A stretch of 64,000 bases of DNA from Isoetes taiwanensis (taxonomy: Eukaryota; Streptophyta; Lycopodiopsida; Isoetales; Isoetaceae). The first letter of the stretch is position 1. Each line of letters starts with the position of its first letter. The notes beneath the pieces were generated by a model. The model was not told where the DNA came from, ran no database searches, and saw nothing but the letters and a program-made list of their open reading frames with translations. This document shows, one piece after another, positions 23,236 to 35,309 of the stretch. The stretch spans positions 372,001 through 436,000 of the forward strand of contig JAJEKV010000097.1 of the NCBI GenBank assembly GCA_021234155.1, in the 5' to 3' direction. A program made the translations under genes and the position numbers.

Positions 23236-24271
23236 TGTGGCCCAGCTATGGAGCTTCAGATCTGATGCCGGAAATACGAAGAAGTGGAGCTATGAAGGAA
23301 AGAGTATAGTGTGAGCTGCGAGCCACTTCAACGCCCGTCATGCCCTCTGCCACCAACCCTTCATGCCCGTCACATTGACGGGCGGGTCCAACTAGGTGAG
23401 ATGTTTAATTGATTGGCCCGGCTGGACTAACTTGAATTGGACATTTCTCCCAACCTTGTTCCTTTGATTCTTCCTTTTGCTTTCATTTTCACTTCTCTGG
23501 ATCTACCCCTCCATTAAAATAAATTTACTTCTATTTTAAACCTCTCTTCCCTCCCCTCGACCCATGACTGCTAATATGTTTGGCTTCAAACACCTACTTT
23601 CCTAGTTTATTGCTAATCCTTATGACTCGCAGTTCACTTTCCACTGTAGAACTCAAATGTATCGAGAGCAAAGAGCATGATGTGCCACATTGTAGCTTCC
23701 AGTAAAGGCGGTTGGCATAACATCAATATCACATGTCGCCATGTTCATGTCGCTTGATTTGCCACGTGGCAATGTGAAGAGAAGAGGGACAAACCTGCCT
23801 AATTCCTCTACCAAACTGGAACTGCTTTCTTTTATGATAACACTAGCTCTATTATAAAGAAGAAAGTAAATTTGCTTAAATGCTATCTTGATATGTAGTT
23901 AAATCTAGATGGCTACTTCGAGCTTTATTAACTTGCTCTCTCAAGATTGGTGTCAATTTCCATGCAATAGGCTTGGCAATTACCGTGTAAATTGCAGAGG
24001 AGGAGAGCATTGTTTACATTCACTTGAGGTCAATTGGGCTATAATCAGGTAAATGCAGTCAAAAGGACTCTTCACCCTGTGTATAGTTTATACAAACAAT
24101 CTAGTCTTTTGGTACCTTAATAAAGCCTTTCATGGTCATATCCCCATACACAAAATACTACAAGCTCACTGCTAAGAGGTGGAGGCATTACAGGGATTAA
24201 TCTGTTTTTTTTTTTTTTCGGTAGCCTGAAACTTTTAAAAGGACGTAGGAGGAGCAGTATTTCAGAAAGCA
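23236..24271. other. 5' flank of the chitinase-like gene and intergenic DNA
   Basis: Presumed promoter side of the minus-strand gene. A weak TATA-like CTATACT lies about 70 bases upstream of the ATG (near 23303). A poly-T run is at about 24208-24218. No other gene is seen. Confidence 0.4.
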
Positions 24272-24442
24272 TGTCGGGGGCGGGAGAGTCGTCAAGACAA
24301 GGCAAAAGGCGAGCAAATAAGAAGAAAGATCCAGTCATCTTCAAAAGAAATGTCATTTTAAGTGGTTCATCCTCTGACGAGGAAAGTGAATCTGATTCAA
24401 AACCTTACATGCAAAACATGCACATGTGTTGTTCTGAATAAA
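24272..24442 (+). CDS. Short Lys/Ser/acidic ORF, possible first exon
   Basis: A 56-residue ORF with a real ATG: MSGAGESSRQGKRRANKKK, then a SGSSSDEESESDS acidic serine run. The basic stretch could be a nuclear localisation signal and the acidic run a CK2-type site, both inference. It resembles in style the small acidic ORF at 41.0 kb. It may be the first exon of the gene pieces at 25.5-26.2 kb, but splice links are not shown. Confidence 0.35.
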
Positions 24443-25465
24443 TAGATAATGTAGTTCCGCTTGATAAGCTTTTGTTCTTTATCAAGGCATGCCCTGAAAA
24501 GCTTCCAGTTATCTAAAGCATACTAATATGAGACATTGCAAAATGCAACAGACCTGGTAAGCTTGGATTTTTCTCAATGATCTTACCTTTCTTTCAGACT
24601 TTAATGTCTTACATAGTAACTTGAAAGCTCTTATGAACACGGTATGAAGGAATAAACTTTTTTTCGATGCTGATATTAGATGACAAGTCCTCCTGTGGCA
24701 TCTCAGAAACTACTTCTGACTTTGAATCGTCTATAAAAAGGGTTACTTATTCTAAGTTTTATGCATGTCATTCCATATAGCGTGGATATCTTATTGCATT
24801 TAACTATGCATTCTAGAAAATGAACATAGTTATGTCTCTCATAACTATAACTCTGTAAAAATGCAGCTATGTATGTATAGAAGTAATCCCATAGCTTTAT
24901 TGGTCTTGCTTTGCATGATAAAGCACTTGAGAAAATATAGAAGTAAACAGGCCATGAACATGTTATACATATTGTTAAATACCTGTCATGCCTTACTCTT
25001 CGTCATGAACGTAAGGCTCTAAGTTCTATGTCTTATTTCTAAGTTTGTCGACTGGGATTCGAATCATAGGCCGCCAGTTATGGTATTTGTGCATGCAAAC
25101 CATTGTTTACTTGATGGTAAATACTTTAATTTAATTTAGCCAACTGGCTTTTATTGATTGTACATGTTCTACCATTCTAAACTGTTGTAATGGAGTGTCT
25201 AGATCGATGTCATCTCCACTAATTTGCTTATACAGTCTATCTCGGTTGGCCTTTTGCATAATCTCTACATGATTTCTAATGGCTTTCAATTTTATTGATA
25301 ACAGTTGAATTGGCTACTATATTTCCAGATTTCTCTACTTGCCCACTCAGAAATGTTGCACTTTCGGTCATAACCTTTGTGCTTACCTACTATAATGTAG
25401 TACAGCAGCGTAAACAAATCTCAACATGCATTTAAAGGCGTACTTAACAATTGTGATCAATACAG

Positions 25466-26173
25466 GGACAACTTGCGGCGCAAGGTTCGAGAAGGCAAGG
25501 ATTGTTGTCCATTGAAGGTGAGCAAAGAGGTATGGAATAGGTTTGTGGAACAATGCAACCGTGTGTATCAAAAGCAAAGAGATGCAACAGCAAAAAGAGT
25601 GACAAGACAACGCACAGGATCTGGCGGGGATATGTCTATCAGATCCAAATTTGTAAGCTTAATGCTTTTTCTGTTTTTTAATAAAAATGCTTTTCTACTC
25701 AAACATGTAAGGATTATCTGCAAATCCTTTTTTTTTATATGTATTTCATGTTCTTTGATGTTCTAGTTCAATGATTGGGGAACCTTTCCAATCGACGATC
25801 TAGTACGAAAAATAAAAGATGAGGGTGGACATACAGTATGGAAGAAGAAAATGATTGATAAAGGTGAAGAAGTTTGTACGGTATAGGGAAAATGCTAAGA
25901 AAATTATATGCTTATGATATTATATGTTTTGCAGCATAAATATGTGAATCAATATTTTATTGCTAAGAAAATTATATGCTTATGATATTATATGTTTTGC
26001 AACATAAAGCTAGTGACTATGTGAAGAAACCTAGCCTTGGGATTGTGTTTAAGAAGAAGATAGAACAAGAGGAAACAGGGAACATGAAGAACCAGCAACC
26101 AATCTATCTTGATTTTGAGGAGGTTAGTAAGCTCATTGCAAATTTTAAAAAGATGCCCTTGTTAATAGTATAG
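25466..26173 (+). CDS. Exon-like pieces of an unrecognised gene
   Basis: Two adjacent segments read as exons. 25466-25652 (DNLRRKVREGKDCCPLKVS, later RTGSGGDMSIRSK) is preceded by CAG and followed by GTAAG. 25767 to about 25883 (FNDWGTFPIDDLVRKIKDEG) is preceded by TAG, and its frame stays open across the junction. A third open stretch (25976-26173, SDYVKKPSLGIVFKKKIEQE) may belong too. Pattern W-x-FV followed by R-TGSGG is loosely like the domain found beside plant En/Spm-type transposases, but I cannot confirm it. A 68-bp tandem duplication (25894-26008) lies between pieces 2 and 3. Confidence 0.35.
25894..26008. repeat. Two-copy direct repeat, 68-bp spacing
   Basis: GCTAAGAAAATTATATGCTT and the following ~27 bases occur at 25894 and again at about 25962. 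Confidence 0.8.
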
Positions 26174-26457
26174 AATTTTGGGAAATAGTTTAGGGTTTTA
26201 ATAGTTTTGGGAAATTAGCTCATATGTGCTGCTGATTTAAGGCAATGACCAAATGCCACAGCCAATGCCATCTAACTCATTTATTTTATATTCTGTTGCC
26301 TGGAGCTTTGTTGATTTCGATATGCACACCCATAGTTTGATATGTATTCTGGTAAGGGACTCGCAAAGAACACAAAAACCGGCCGCACACTAGTACCTCT
26401 AGTGATAACCAACACACCAAAATAAGAAAATAATGAAAAGGCAAGAGAGAGGACAAT

Positions 26458-26535
26458 GGCGACAACTTCTCATCGGGATAAAAAAACCCCGCCCTTTCAG
26501 GTTTTCGAGGAAAACCCTAATGAGAAATAGTCGCC
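26458..26535 (+). ncRNA. Structured stem-loop motif, copy 1
   Basis: Nested pairing: outer GGCGAC (26458-26463) with GTCGCC (26530-26535), then TTCTCAT (26467-26473) with ATGAGAA (26520-26526), then GGG with CCC, around a conserved core AAAACCCCGCCCTTTC and GGTTTTCGAGG. The same core recurs at 45.5 kb, 63.2 kb (minus) and partly at 30.5 kb with different outer stem bases. Confidence 0.6.
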
Positions 26536-26703
26536 AACGGCCTCGAAGATGCCTTGAAGAGCAAGGTAGGAATGCGCATCAATGCCATGGAATGTGTGAA
26601 CCCTGGAAAAAGGGAGAAATGCCTAGAAAGTACCCGTTAAATGTTAAGAAAATAGGTACAACCATGGCAGGAGAGCAAGCCCTATGAAAATAGTTTCCAG
26701 AAA

Positions 26704-27141
26704 GCAAAAACACCCATTAGACATTAGAAACCGTAAACAAGCATATAGAGAAACAGAAAGCATCACCGAGAGGTGGAAAAAAATAGCATCACCAACAGGT
26801 GGAAAACATCTAGCATCACCCAACGGGTGGTAAAATATATAGAGCATCACCCAGCGGGTGGAAAATAATTCCCATCACCCATCGGGTGGAAAAAAAGCAT
26901 CACCCAACGATGGTCAATACTGACAAAAACACTCATTAGATATTAGAAACCGTAAACAAACATATAGAGAAACAGAAAGCATCACCGAGAGGTGGAAAAA
27001 AAGATAGCATCACCAACAAGTGGAAATCATCTAGCATCACCCAACGAGTGGTAAAATATATAGAGCATCACCCAGTGGATGGAAAATAATTTGCATCACC
27101 CATCGGGTGGAAAAAAGCATCACCCAACGGGTGGTCAGTAC
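26704..27141 (+). repeat. Hairpin minisatellite, CACCCAACGGGTGG-type units
   Basis: A block of about 220 bp (ATTAGACATTAGAAACCGT... then hairpin units) occurs twice, at 26704-26928 and 26929-27141. Within each, five to six short palindromes such as CACCCAACGGGTGG, CACCAACAGGTGG and CACCCAGCGGGTGG are separated by A-rich spacers, each preceded by GCAT or ATAG. Stems vary in sequence but stay paired in most units. A similar pair of units is at 45.66-45.71 kb. Confidence 0.8.
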
Positions 27142-27412
27142 TGAACAAAAATATATAAAAATAGACGACAATAATCACCATAGCAACACTCAATGAGTGG
27201 AGGATTAATGGAGTTAGTATCGAAAAGGAAAAAAACATGAACATGAAACAAACTCAAAACTAGCTAAAAAGGGCGGGTAGGGAGGGAAGCAATGGGCAAG
27301 GAAGAGAGGCTGCTGTGAGAAGACACCGATAACCAAACACAAGAATGAATAGTGCATATATAGCTGCTCGTCCCTTCCCAGAATGCCGATCCGATGGCTC
27401 GGATCGATGCCT

Positions 27413-30094
27413 ATTCTGGTAAGGGGCTCGCAAAGAACACAAAAACCGGCCGACATCCAGAGAACTTCCTTTATATCAGCCCTGCTGAGGAGAAACATCA
27501 AGACATTGAGCTGGAGCCAAATGACATAGGAAAAGTCAGAAGACGATGACTGCCATGATGAATGAAGTGATCCAAGAAATAACTATTGCAAAATCGCATC
27601 CCAATGCTAGTTGAAAAATAGAATGGCAAAAACAAATTGTGTGGAATGTAACCTTAGACGATGGATTTTGTAAAGGCAACTGCAAATATATCTACAGTAT
27701 TTCTCAAAGAACCCTTGAATACATGGAAGGAAATAGGTTTGAGATCCTATTAACCAACGAAGCTCCAAACTATATGAAACTCAATTTAGAAAACCTAGGA
27801 CATATATCCCTACATAGTTGAGAATAGTGATCAAACTTCAAGATAAATAACCAATATCAATAGAATAAAAACTTTTCAAAAAAATTAGAAAGATACCCAC
27901 ATAACATGTATCTAGACACAATTGAACCAGCCAACCAAAGGGACTCGGTAAAAGAAAAGGTTCAAGTGAATATTGACAAATGAATAAGTGTAAGTTAAGG
28001 AAATGATAGCTGGTTATGGGTAGATATATGGCATGTTGACAAACTAATGGTGAAGATAAGGAGCGGTAATGTATTGTTAGTGAGGCATAGGGGTAAAGGC
28101 GGCTGCATGGCAAAAAGGAACCTCTGGGAAGCAAGTCGTTCTAGATACAAGTGCATTGAAGAACACAGTGGCAAAACTACAACAATGGGGTTTGAGGTTG
28201 CAAAGGTTCCATCCCTAAGGTAATGGCAATAGACCAAGGGAAGTGCTAGTGGAAACATTAACAAAGCCAACCGAATGAAAAAAACATATCATCTCGAGCT
28301 CATTTTCTAACTAGAAGATGAAAGAAGATAAAACCTCCAAGAAACGACAGATGAGTCTATAGAAGAAGAATGGAGTGTTCTGATCACAATACAAGTTCCA
28401 AAAATAAAAACCGCCATTAATCTAGCAACAACAGTTTATCTCCTATGTGCATAATGATGGTCCACCATAATAATGCAGAAAAAATCATACAAATCAATTT
28501 TTGAAGCACGACAATATGTGCCATGCAACAAGGTAGGAAATGCCCAGAGAATATAACAAGTTAACTCCAACAAATGAAAAGAAAACAACAGTATGAGAGG
28601 GACTGAGTGGAGATCGAGTTTAAAGACGAGGTTGAGGTCAAAGGCATAGCAAAAATGGATAAAGAGGGCAAGCACATATGATTGGGTTAAAAACCACGAC
28701 TCGTTGAATTGGCAGCGGTCAAACTTATTCTAATATGAGAGGATAAAAAATATAAGTTCGCAAGAGGAGCCCAGTTAAAGCTATCTATTATGAGAGGATA
28801 CCAACATAAGTAGACGAGATGAGGCCCGCGAAAGCGAAGTCTGTACGATGACTACAAGATAAGAAGCATACGTTAGCGGGAATATTAAACTCAACCAACT
28901 AAAGCTAAAAACAAAATGGGTTAGCAGGACAGTACCCTGGCTCAAACCCTCATCCATAAGATGACAAAACTACACTTTAACACGTCAACCGGCTGTTATC
29001 TGTGCAAAATACAAAAAGCAATCGAAGGATTCCATCTGAAAAAACAAGTTGAACCAAAGACGCATGCGAGAAACGTTACTTCTTCAATTGACATGCATAA
29101 ATCAGCCAGCATGCACGAGGAAATTGTGCTAAGGAAGACTGAATCACGCCTGCAAAATGCATAGAAAACGAGCAAAGCAAGATGAAGACTTCTCAGATGC
29201 CGGAGCTGCCCAAATCCGTATGAGTTGATTCGATTCTGATGAATCCGCCCTGCATGCAACAAAATACTGCAAAGAAAGAGACCAAGGCCGCCTTCAAACC
29301 ATTGGTGTCCCTGTGAGGAAATCAATCGTCTGCTATCTGCACAAAATACGAAAACAATCGAGGAGTTCCATCCGAAAAAAGCAATCTGAACATTACTCCT
29401 TCAATTGACATGCACAGATCAGCCATCATGCAGGAGGCAAGTGTGCTAAGGAAGACTGAATCACACATGCAAAATGCATAGAAAGCGAGCAAAGCAAGAT
29501 GAAGACTTCTCAGATGCCGGAGCTGCTCAAATCTCTATGAATTGATTCGATTGTGATTAATCCGCCCTGCATGCAATAAAATACTGCAAAGAAAGAGACC
29601 AGGGCCGCCTTCAAACCAATGGTGTCCCTGTGAAGAAATCCACCGTCTGCTATCTGCACAAAATACGAAAACAATCGAGGAGTTCCATCCGAAAAAAGCA
29701 ATCTGGACTATAGACGCATGCAAGAAAAGTGACTCCTTCAATTGACATGCACGAATCAGCCAGCATTCATGAAGAAATTGTGCGAAGAAAGAATAAATCA
29801 CGCCTCAGGTTGTGAATCCTCTGCATAGCATGCAAAGCAAAAAAAATTTCTTTCAAGAAACCATGAAAAAGAGCAAGCGAAAAGGGAAGAAAGAGGAAGA
29901 GCAATCTAAAAAGGAAAAGAGAAAGAGCAATCTCAAAGGGAAGAAAGGAGGATGGATAGAGCCAAGGGAAGCAATGGGCAAGGAAGAGACGCTGCTGTGA
30001 GAAGACGCCGATAACCAAACACAAGAATGAATAGTGCATATATAGCTGCTCGTCCCTTCCTAGAATGCCGATCCGATGGCTCGGATCGATGCCT
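27413..30094 (+). mobile_element. Helitron2/Helentron-like non-autonomous unit, pair 1, unit b
   Basis: It begins with the same 5' arm (ATTCTGGTAAGGGGCTCGC) as unit a. It ends at 29967-30094 with a ~128-bp block nearly identical to the end of unit a (27285-27412), including TATATA, the 3' arm and the terminal hairpin. Its interior is unrelated to unit a, is A-rich on the plus strand and contains a 2.5-copy tandem repeat. No coding sequence is recognised. Sequence after 30094 is unrelated. Confidence 0.55.
28990..29820 (+). repeat. Tandem repeat, ~320-340-bp unit, about 2.5 copies
   Basis: Copies start at about 28996, 29334 and 29651 with TATCTG(T/C)(G/A)CAAAATAC and share CAATTGACATGCA and AGATGCCGGAGCTGC. 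Spacing is 338 then 317 bases. The third copy is partial. Confidence 0.85.
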
Positions 30095-30243
30095 AATATA
30101 TCATTAGCACGTCAAATATGCATTCATTTATACCCAGTTAGCATGATTTGTTAGACGACTTTGCTGTTATTGCATATGTACATGCTGCAGCTGCTCTTTT
30201 TCCAAGATTCGGATGAGCTACACATAAATCGAGAAGAAGAGTC

Positions 30244-31275
30244 CATTCTGTGGCAAGGTCCTATAGACAACATATATGTCGACTGAAGTGAAGTGGTATT
30301 CTCATTCAGCTTTGTGAAATCGTTGAATACAAATTGATTCCCCTACTGGGGTAGAACTTTTGAAAGAACTTGAAATTTAAATGCTTCGAAACTAGACAAT
30401 CATCGAGAGCACGAAGAAACTAGGGAATACAAGATAAAGAGATCTTTTATCCGCCGCACGGTTTATCCAAAGAAGAGAAAGCTGGCGATCGCCTCTCATC
30501 AGGATTAAAAAGCCCCGCCCTTGCGCGATCCCGTGCACCCCAATCACCAAGAGACCTCAAAGGCAACCTGCAACGGCAAAGATGAAAAAATGACCCGTCA
30601 AGGAGTTAGGCGCCTTGCGCATTAATGCATCCAATATCTAATAAAGTTCAGAGGCTCCAGGGCCACGCTGAAAAAGAAACAACAGCCGACCAATCGAGAA
30701 CCGTCCGCGGAATGACCATCGCGGAGAAAAATATCCGATTAGTGCTGCCTCAGAGGCTACATCGCCACGCTGAGAGATAATAAAAAATGGAGAATGCCTC
30801 AGAGGCTACAGTGCCATGCTGAGAGATAATAAAAAAAATGGAGAATGCCTCAGAGGCTACAGTGCCACGCTGAGAAAGACGAAACATAAGAACATACAAA
30901 CTTGCAAAGAACAACAAAAACGAAAACATGGAGGACGTCAGAGGCATCAAAGCAACCTGAGAGGTAGAGAAAGCAGACAGAAACTGAAGATGGCCACTTG
31001 ACCAAAAAGAATTAGAGCAACATCAACATGGAACGAAAGAATAAAATAGAACAATGACTGACAACAAGCCTAAGAAACTCAATCGAACTAGAGCCAGCGA
31101 ACCTACATCATCCGTGAAGAACATAAAGAGAGGGGGGGAAGGGTGGGAAGGTAGGTAGAGGCGCTAATGACAAAAACAAAGCTCAAGAGAACGCCGATAA
31201 GGAAGAAGTAGAAGAGACATGTATATAAAGGAAAATTGGGCTCATAATAGCAGATGACGTCCCTTGCCAACTTGA
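30244..31275 (+). mobile_element. Helitron2/Helentron-like unit, pair 2, unit a
   Basis: The 5' arm CATTCTGTGGCAAGGTCC is followed by TATAGACAACATATATGTCG. The unit ends with TATATAAAGG and then GTCCCTTGCCA, which pairs with TGGCAAGG of the arm. The 3' terminal hairpin is missing from this junction copy. The interior has half of the structured motif (near 30497-30530) and an array of CTCAG...CTGAG hairpins. It is joined directly to unit b. It lies only 150 bp from pair 1. Confidence 0.5.
30640..30970 (+). repeat. Hairpin array, CTCAG-GGC...GCC-CTGAG units
   Basis: At least five units pair as CAG-A-GGC-loop-GCC-ACG-CTG, with flanking bases extending the stem to CTCAG/CTGAG: near 30648, 30748, 30796, 30848 and 30938. 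Three are in a tight tandem with spacer GAGATAATAAAAAATGGAGA. Their sequence differs from the pair-1 hairpins but the arrangement (short hairpin, A-rich spacer) is the same. Confidence 0.75.
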
Positions 31276-32411
31276 CATTCTATGGCAAGGTCCTATAGAC
31301 AACATATATGTCGGCCGATAGAAGAGGAACAAATCTCAAAATACTCAGCAAGCTAGATCGAAAAATAGAATAAGTGAAAGGAGATAATGGAACCAAGACA
31401 AAAACTAGTTACAAGAAACAAGTTGTGAAAAAGATAAAACTCTGGTGGCAGGATGGAAGGAACTAAAGGGACACCAGGAACTGATGGAATATAAGAAGCA
31501 CTATAGCAAAAGAGCTGGACAGAGAAAAGTTCGGGTGATATATCGCGGACTACATTCTATGAAGGACATGATAAGAGGGTCAGAAAGGAAATAAAAACTG
31601 AAGAGGCAAAGGCATAAAAAGCATAAATGGATAACTGAGACAAGAAACTTATTGGAAGCGGCAAAATGCACCATCATGTAAGCAAGACAAATAAGACGAG
31701 TATAGAGAAACTACAGCGAGGAATAGATGGAACAAATGAGTGGGTAAAAAAGAACAGATGGAATTGCTGAAAGGAGACGACGAAACAATACAAAACTAGG
31801 AAGGGGGAGCAATGCAATAGGAGAACTCGAATGGATGCAAGAGCAGCCGAGGTCAAGTGGATGAACAAAAGACCAAGGCGAATAAGGCAAGGAGTCGAAA
31901 AAGCCAAAAGGATAAAAGAATCGAAGAAAAAATGAAACACATGTAACAGGATTGAAGGTTAAAGGAACAACAGGAACCTATGGAACAGAAGAAGCATATA
32001 AATAGAAGAGTCGGATTGAGGAAAAGTAGTTGTGACACACCAAGCACCAAACAAGAGAACATGACAATGAGCACTAACGAAGCAGACTAGACAAAAGCAA
32101 CAGAGTAAAAAGGACCTAAAAACAAGACAAACAAGATGGAGCAAAATGGCAGAAAGAAGCACTATTAGAAGACAAAAGTTAAAGAAAATGCAACAACAAA
32201 AAACTACGGTCTAAAATAAGGTGATCAACGCAACTGGAGTAAACACACATTATGAAGAAAAGAAGTAAATGCGAACGATTGAGAAATGAAAACCAACAAT
32301 GACGTGCAAAGTTAAGGACCTTGCACCTATAACAGCATAAAAGAAACAAATGAAATGGATAAAAGAGACATCGGAACAAAGACAACACAGGTGCAAAGAA
32401 AGTGCGGCAAC

Positions 32412-32516
32412 AAAAACTAAGGGACAGAATAAGACAAGGGAGCGAAATAGAAGGAGGTGGATCAACAAAAACTAAGGGACAGAATAAGACAAGTGAGTAA
32501 ATAGAAGGTGGATCTA
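32412..32516 (+). repeat. Two-copy tandem repeat, ~52-bp unit
   Basis: AAAACTAAGGGACAGAATAA followed by GACAAG and AAATAGAAGG...GTGGATC is present twice in direct repeat. Confidence 0.8.
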
Positions 32517-32659
32517 CCAGACCGAGAGCAACTGAAAAAACTAGGATCGATGAAAAGAATATGAAATCAACAATCCAACGGAACGGAAAGACGAAGATAT
32601 AACAGGAAATCAATGGAGCGAAAAAAGTAATGGGATAAAAAAGATAAACGAGAAGTAAT

Positions 32660-33030
32660 GAAGCCACAAAGGTAACAGAGCATTGGAACCAACGAGGTAA
32701 AAGGCGCAAGCAAGGAGGCAAGAATACCAGAACAATAAAATGCATAAGGTTATAAATGGGGTAATGAGACAACAAAGGTAATAGAGTAATGGAACAAATG
32801 AGACAAAGAGGGCAAGTAAAGGGAGCCAGAGAACCAGAACGACGAAATGCATAAAGTGAACAAATGGAACAATGCAGAGAAAGGTGGAAAAGGAACTGTT
32901 GAGACAATGGAACAAACGAGGCAAAAAGGTCAAGTAAAGAGTGCCAGAGTACCGGAACGACGAAATGCATAAAGTGAACAAATAGAATAACGCAGCAAAC
33001 GATAGAAAAGGGACTGTTGAGATAAAAACA
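32660..33030 (+). repeat. Diverged tandem repeat, ~110-130-bp unit, about three copies
   Basis: Phrases CGAAATGCATAAAGTGAACA, GAGACAA and AGAGT/GGAGCCAGAG recur in order at roughly 32730, 32840 and 32955 with drift. Confidence 0.65.
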
Positions 33031-33050
33031 AACAAATCCATAAATGCGAC

Positions 33051-33152
<102 letters not shown>

Positions 33153-35309
33153 GATAACGAAGGAATAGAATTAATGGATTAAAGAATACTATGTCAATAA
33201 AGGTTATGATAAGACTGAACTGATGTAGCTAGAAAAGAGAAAAGGAGCAACAATCCCAAGGAACCATGGGAAAAGCCAGACAACAAGAGCAATTTTAGGC
33301 GAATAGAATGAGAGATGTCATAAAAGTGAGAGCCAACAGTACACAGGACAATAAAAAATAAGGAATATACGAGTAAGAGAGCAAGCGTAACATAGAAATA
33401 AGGAAACAGGAGCAGCTGAGCAATACGTAATGAACTTTTGATGGCAATACTGAGAAACAATACAATGCAAGACAAAAGAAATAAAATAACCCAACAAGAC
33501 CATGTAACTACAAAAAATAGCAAAAAATTATAAACCCCATAACTGCACAATTGTTAACCCCCTAACTGCAGAATATGGACAATCAAAATCCTGTCAAACA
33601 TCCTACTCAACCTAGATGATATGCACTCATCAAACCAAAGCATAACCTCATGTCTGACACGTGATCTAACATAATTTGCAAGTCCACCACCAACTATTGG
33701 TATGCAAGCCACAAGGAATGTCCCATAGAAAAGACAGGTTTTGAAGCAAAAAATTCTCTTACATAAAAACGAACTTACGAAAATTGAATTTGCAAAAGAG
33801 ACACAGCAAAATATAGAATACAGGCTAGAGACATAAAAAATTGATATGCCTTGGAAGGGGAACGACAATGAACGAGACATCCCAAGTTCAAACAATGCGT
33901 AAATGGAGCAAACAAAAGCTCGTCTAGAAGATTCAAAATTATGGTGCGACAAAAGGCCATGGAAACTCGAACGTCATGAAAATACTATATGCCAAAATGA
34001 ATGCTCATATCCGAACAAAAAACGAAAATGACAATGCAGTATGCGCATATGAAAGAGCGAACTTACCATTGAGAAAACAATATGTAATCGGAACAAAACA
34101 CGTGCTTGTCTCCGCGGTGCACGAAACGCTTATACGTAAAAACACTTATACGTAAAAAAGCAAAACTTAAGATTTCATATAAATTGGAAAACAATGTTCC
34201 AGACGGAAACTGGAAGGATATGTAATCATAAGAGTGGACTTATTAAAAGAAAAACAGACCAATACAACCAAAGACGTCAAGACTATTTGCAGCACAAGAA
34301 ACTACAAAATGATAAATGCTCTCAACCACAAAGAAAGTGCATCAAAATATATCAAGATTGAAGAGGAGGGTAAATAGACTGCTATGGGTCGAAGATCGAG
34401 TTAAAGTACGACGTCAACCGTCAGCACTCAACTGCTCCACAAGAAAGATAAAGCTTTTCAAAAATGGAAACCAACTCTAACAAGGAAATAAAGTGGTAAA
34501 AAAAAGGGCCGACTAAATATCATCGATCACAAAACCAATTGACCAAAAAACATGCCATTTCAAGATTTACGATATAAAAGGTTGAACATGGGAAATCACT
34601 TTCTACAAACAATAGGGCAAGGTGTAAAGGAAGGCCAAGTAAGACAGCTAGAATTCGTCATGAAAAAAATAAAAGAGATTGTGGTATAGCGCCATAGGTG
34701 CATGGATACAAAAGCTTCTCAAATACTGTTCCTAGAGCACTGAAGAACTCTCAAAAAACCACCAATTGCCACAAGTAATCAATTTTCACTATTCGCATGA
34801 ATCAACGCATACCTCTAACCATATATCTCCAAGGCGAACCTCCAATTATGAAAAACAAAATGCATTGGTTTTGGAATCCAACAGACGATGGAATGGAAGA
34901 CCCGCTTGGTATGAGACATCGCATGGTTGCATAGCCGCCTCTGCAAAGAATTTGCACTGTGGTCTGGATCAAGGAGGACACGAATCAAGCTTTGGCAATC
35001 TTGATTCCAAATGCATATAAGAAGCCCTCCAGGAAGTGGACATCCAAGAAAATTCAACCTCCATAATGACGAAAAAATCAGAAATGCACATATGGAAAAT
35101 GCCGAGCTCATAATGGAGCAATAGAACACAACATGCATTTAGGGAGCAAACCAAAGGAGCCTATGAGATAGATAATGGTACGCAAGACGACGACAATTGA
35201 ACAAAAACCCATGAAAGTTCGACCTTCGTTATAACGAGAAAATAAACATGCATATAAGAGAAAAACCATATGAAAAATTCAACTTTCCATCATAGAGAAC
35301 ACATGATGT

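Larger units (their letters stand above)
26346..27412 (+). mobile_element. Helitron2/Helentron-like non-autonomous unit, pair 1, unit a
   Basis: The 5' arm begins ATTCTGGTAAGGG...CTCGCAAAGAAC. The unit ends with the complementary 3' arm CCCTTCCCAGAAT, then a terminal hairpin GATCCGA-TGGC-TCGGATC and GATGCC. A 5' arm paired with a subterminal 3' arm followed by a 3' hairpin is the known end structure of Helitron2/Helentron/HINE elements. No Rep/helicase ORF is present, so the unit is non-autonomous. The interior holds a structured stem-loop (26458-26535), a hairpin minisatellite and a TATATA box about 20 bases before the 3' arm. It is joined head-to-tail to the next unit without spacer. Alternatives are a split-direct-repeat retroelement (Ngaro/PAT-like) or a Penelope-like element, but no protein supports either. 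Confidence 0.55.

Noticed and set aside
26758-27141. CRISPR-like array
   Set aside because: Units are short hairpins with A-rich spacers of low complexity in a plant nuclear context. Spacers are not unique, and there are no cas genes.
27361-27460. Hammerhead or other self-cleaving ribozyme at the unit junctions
   Set aside because: GTC before a stem at the junction is suggestive of retrozyme or Penelope-like ribozymes, but the required CUGANGA and GAAA core in the right order was not found.
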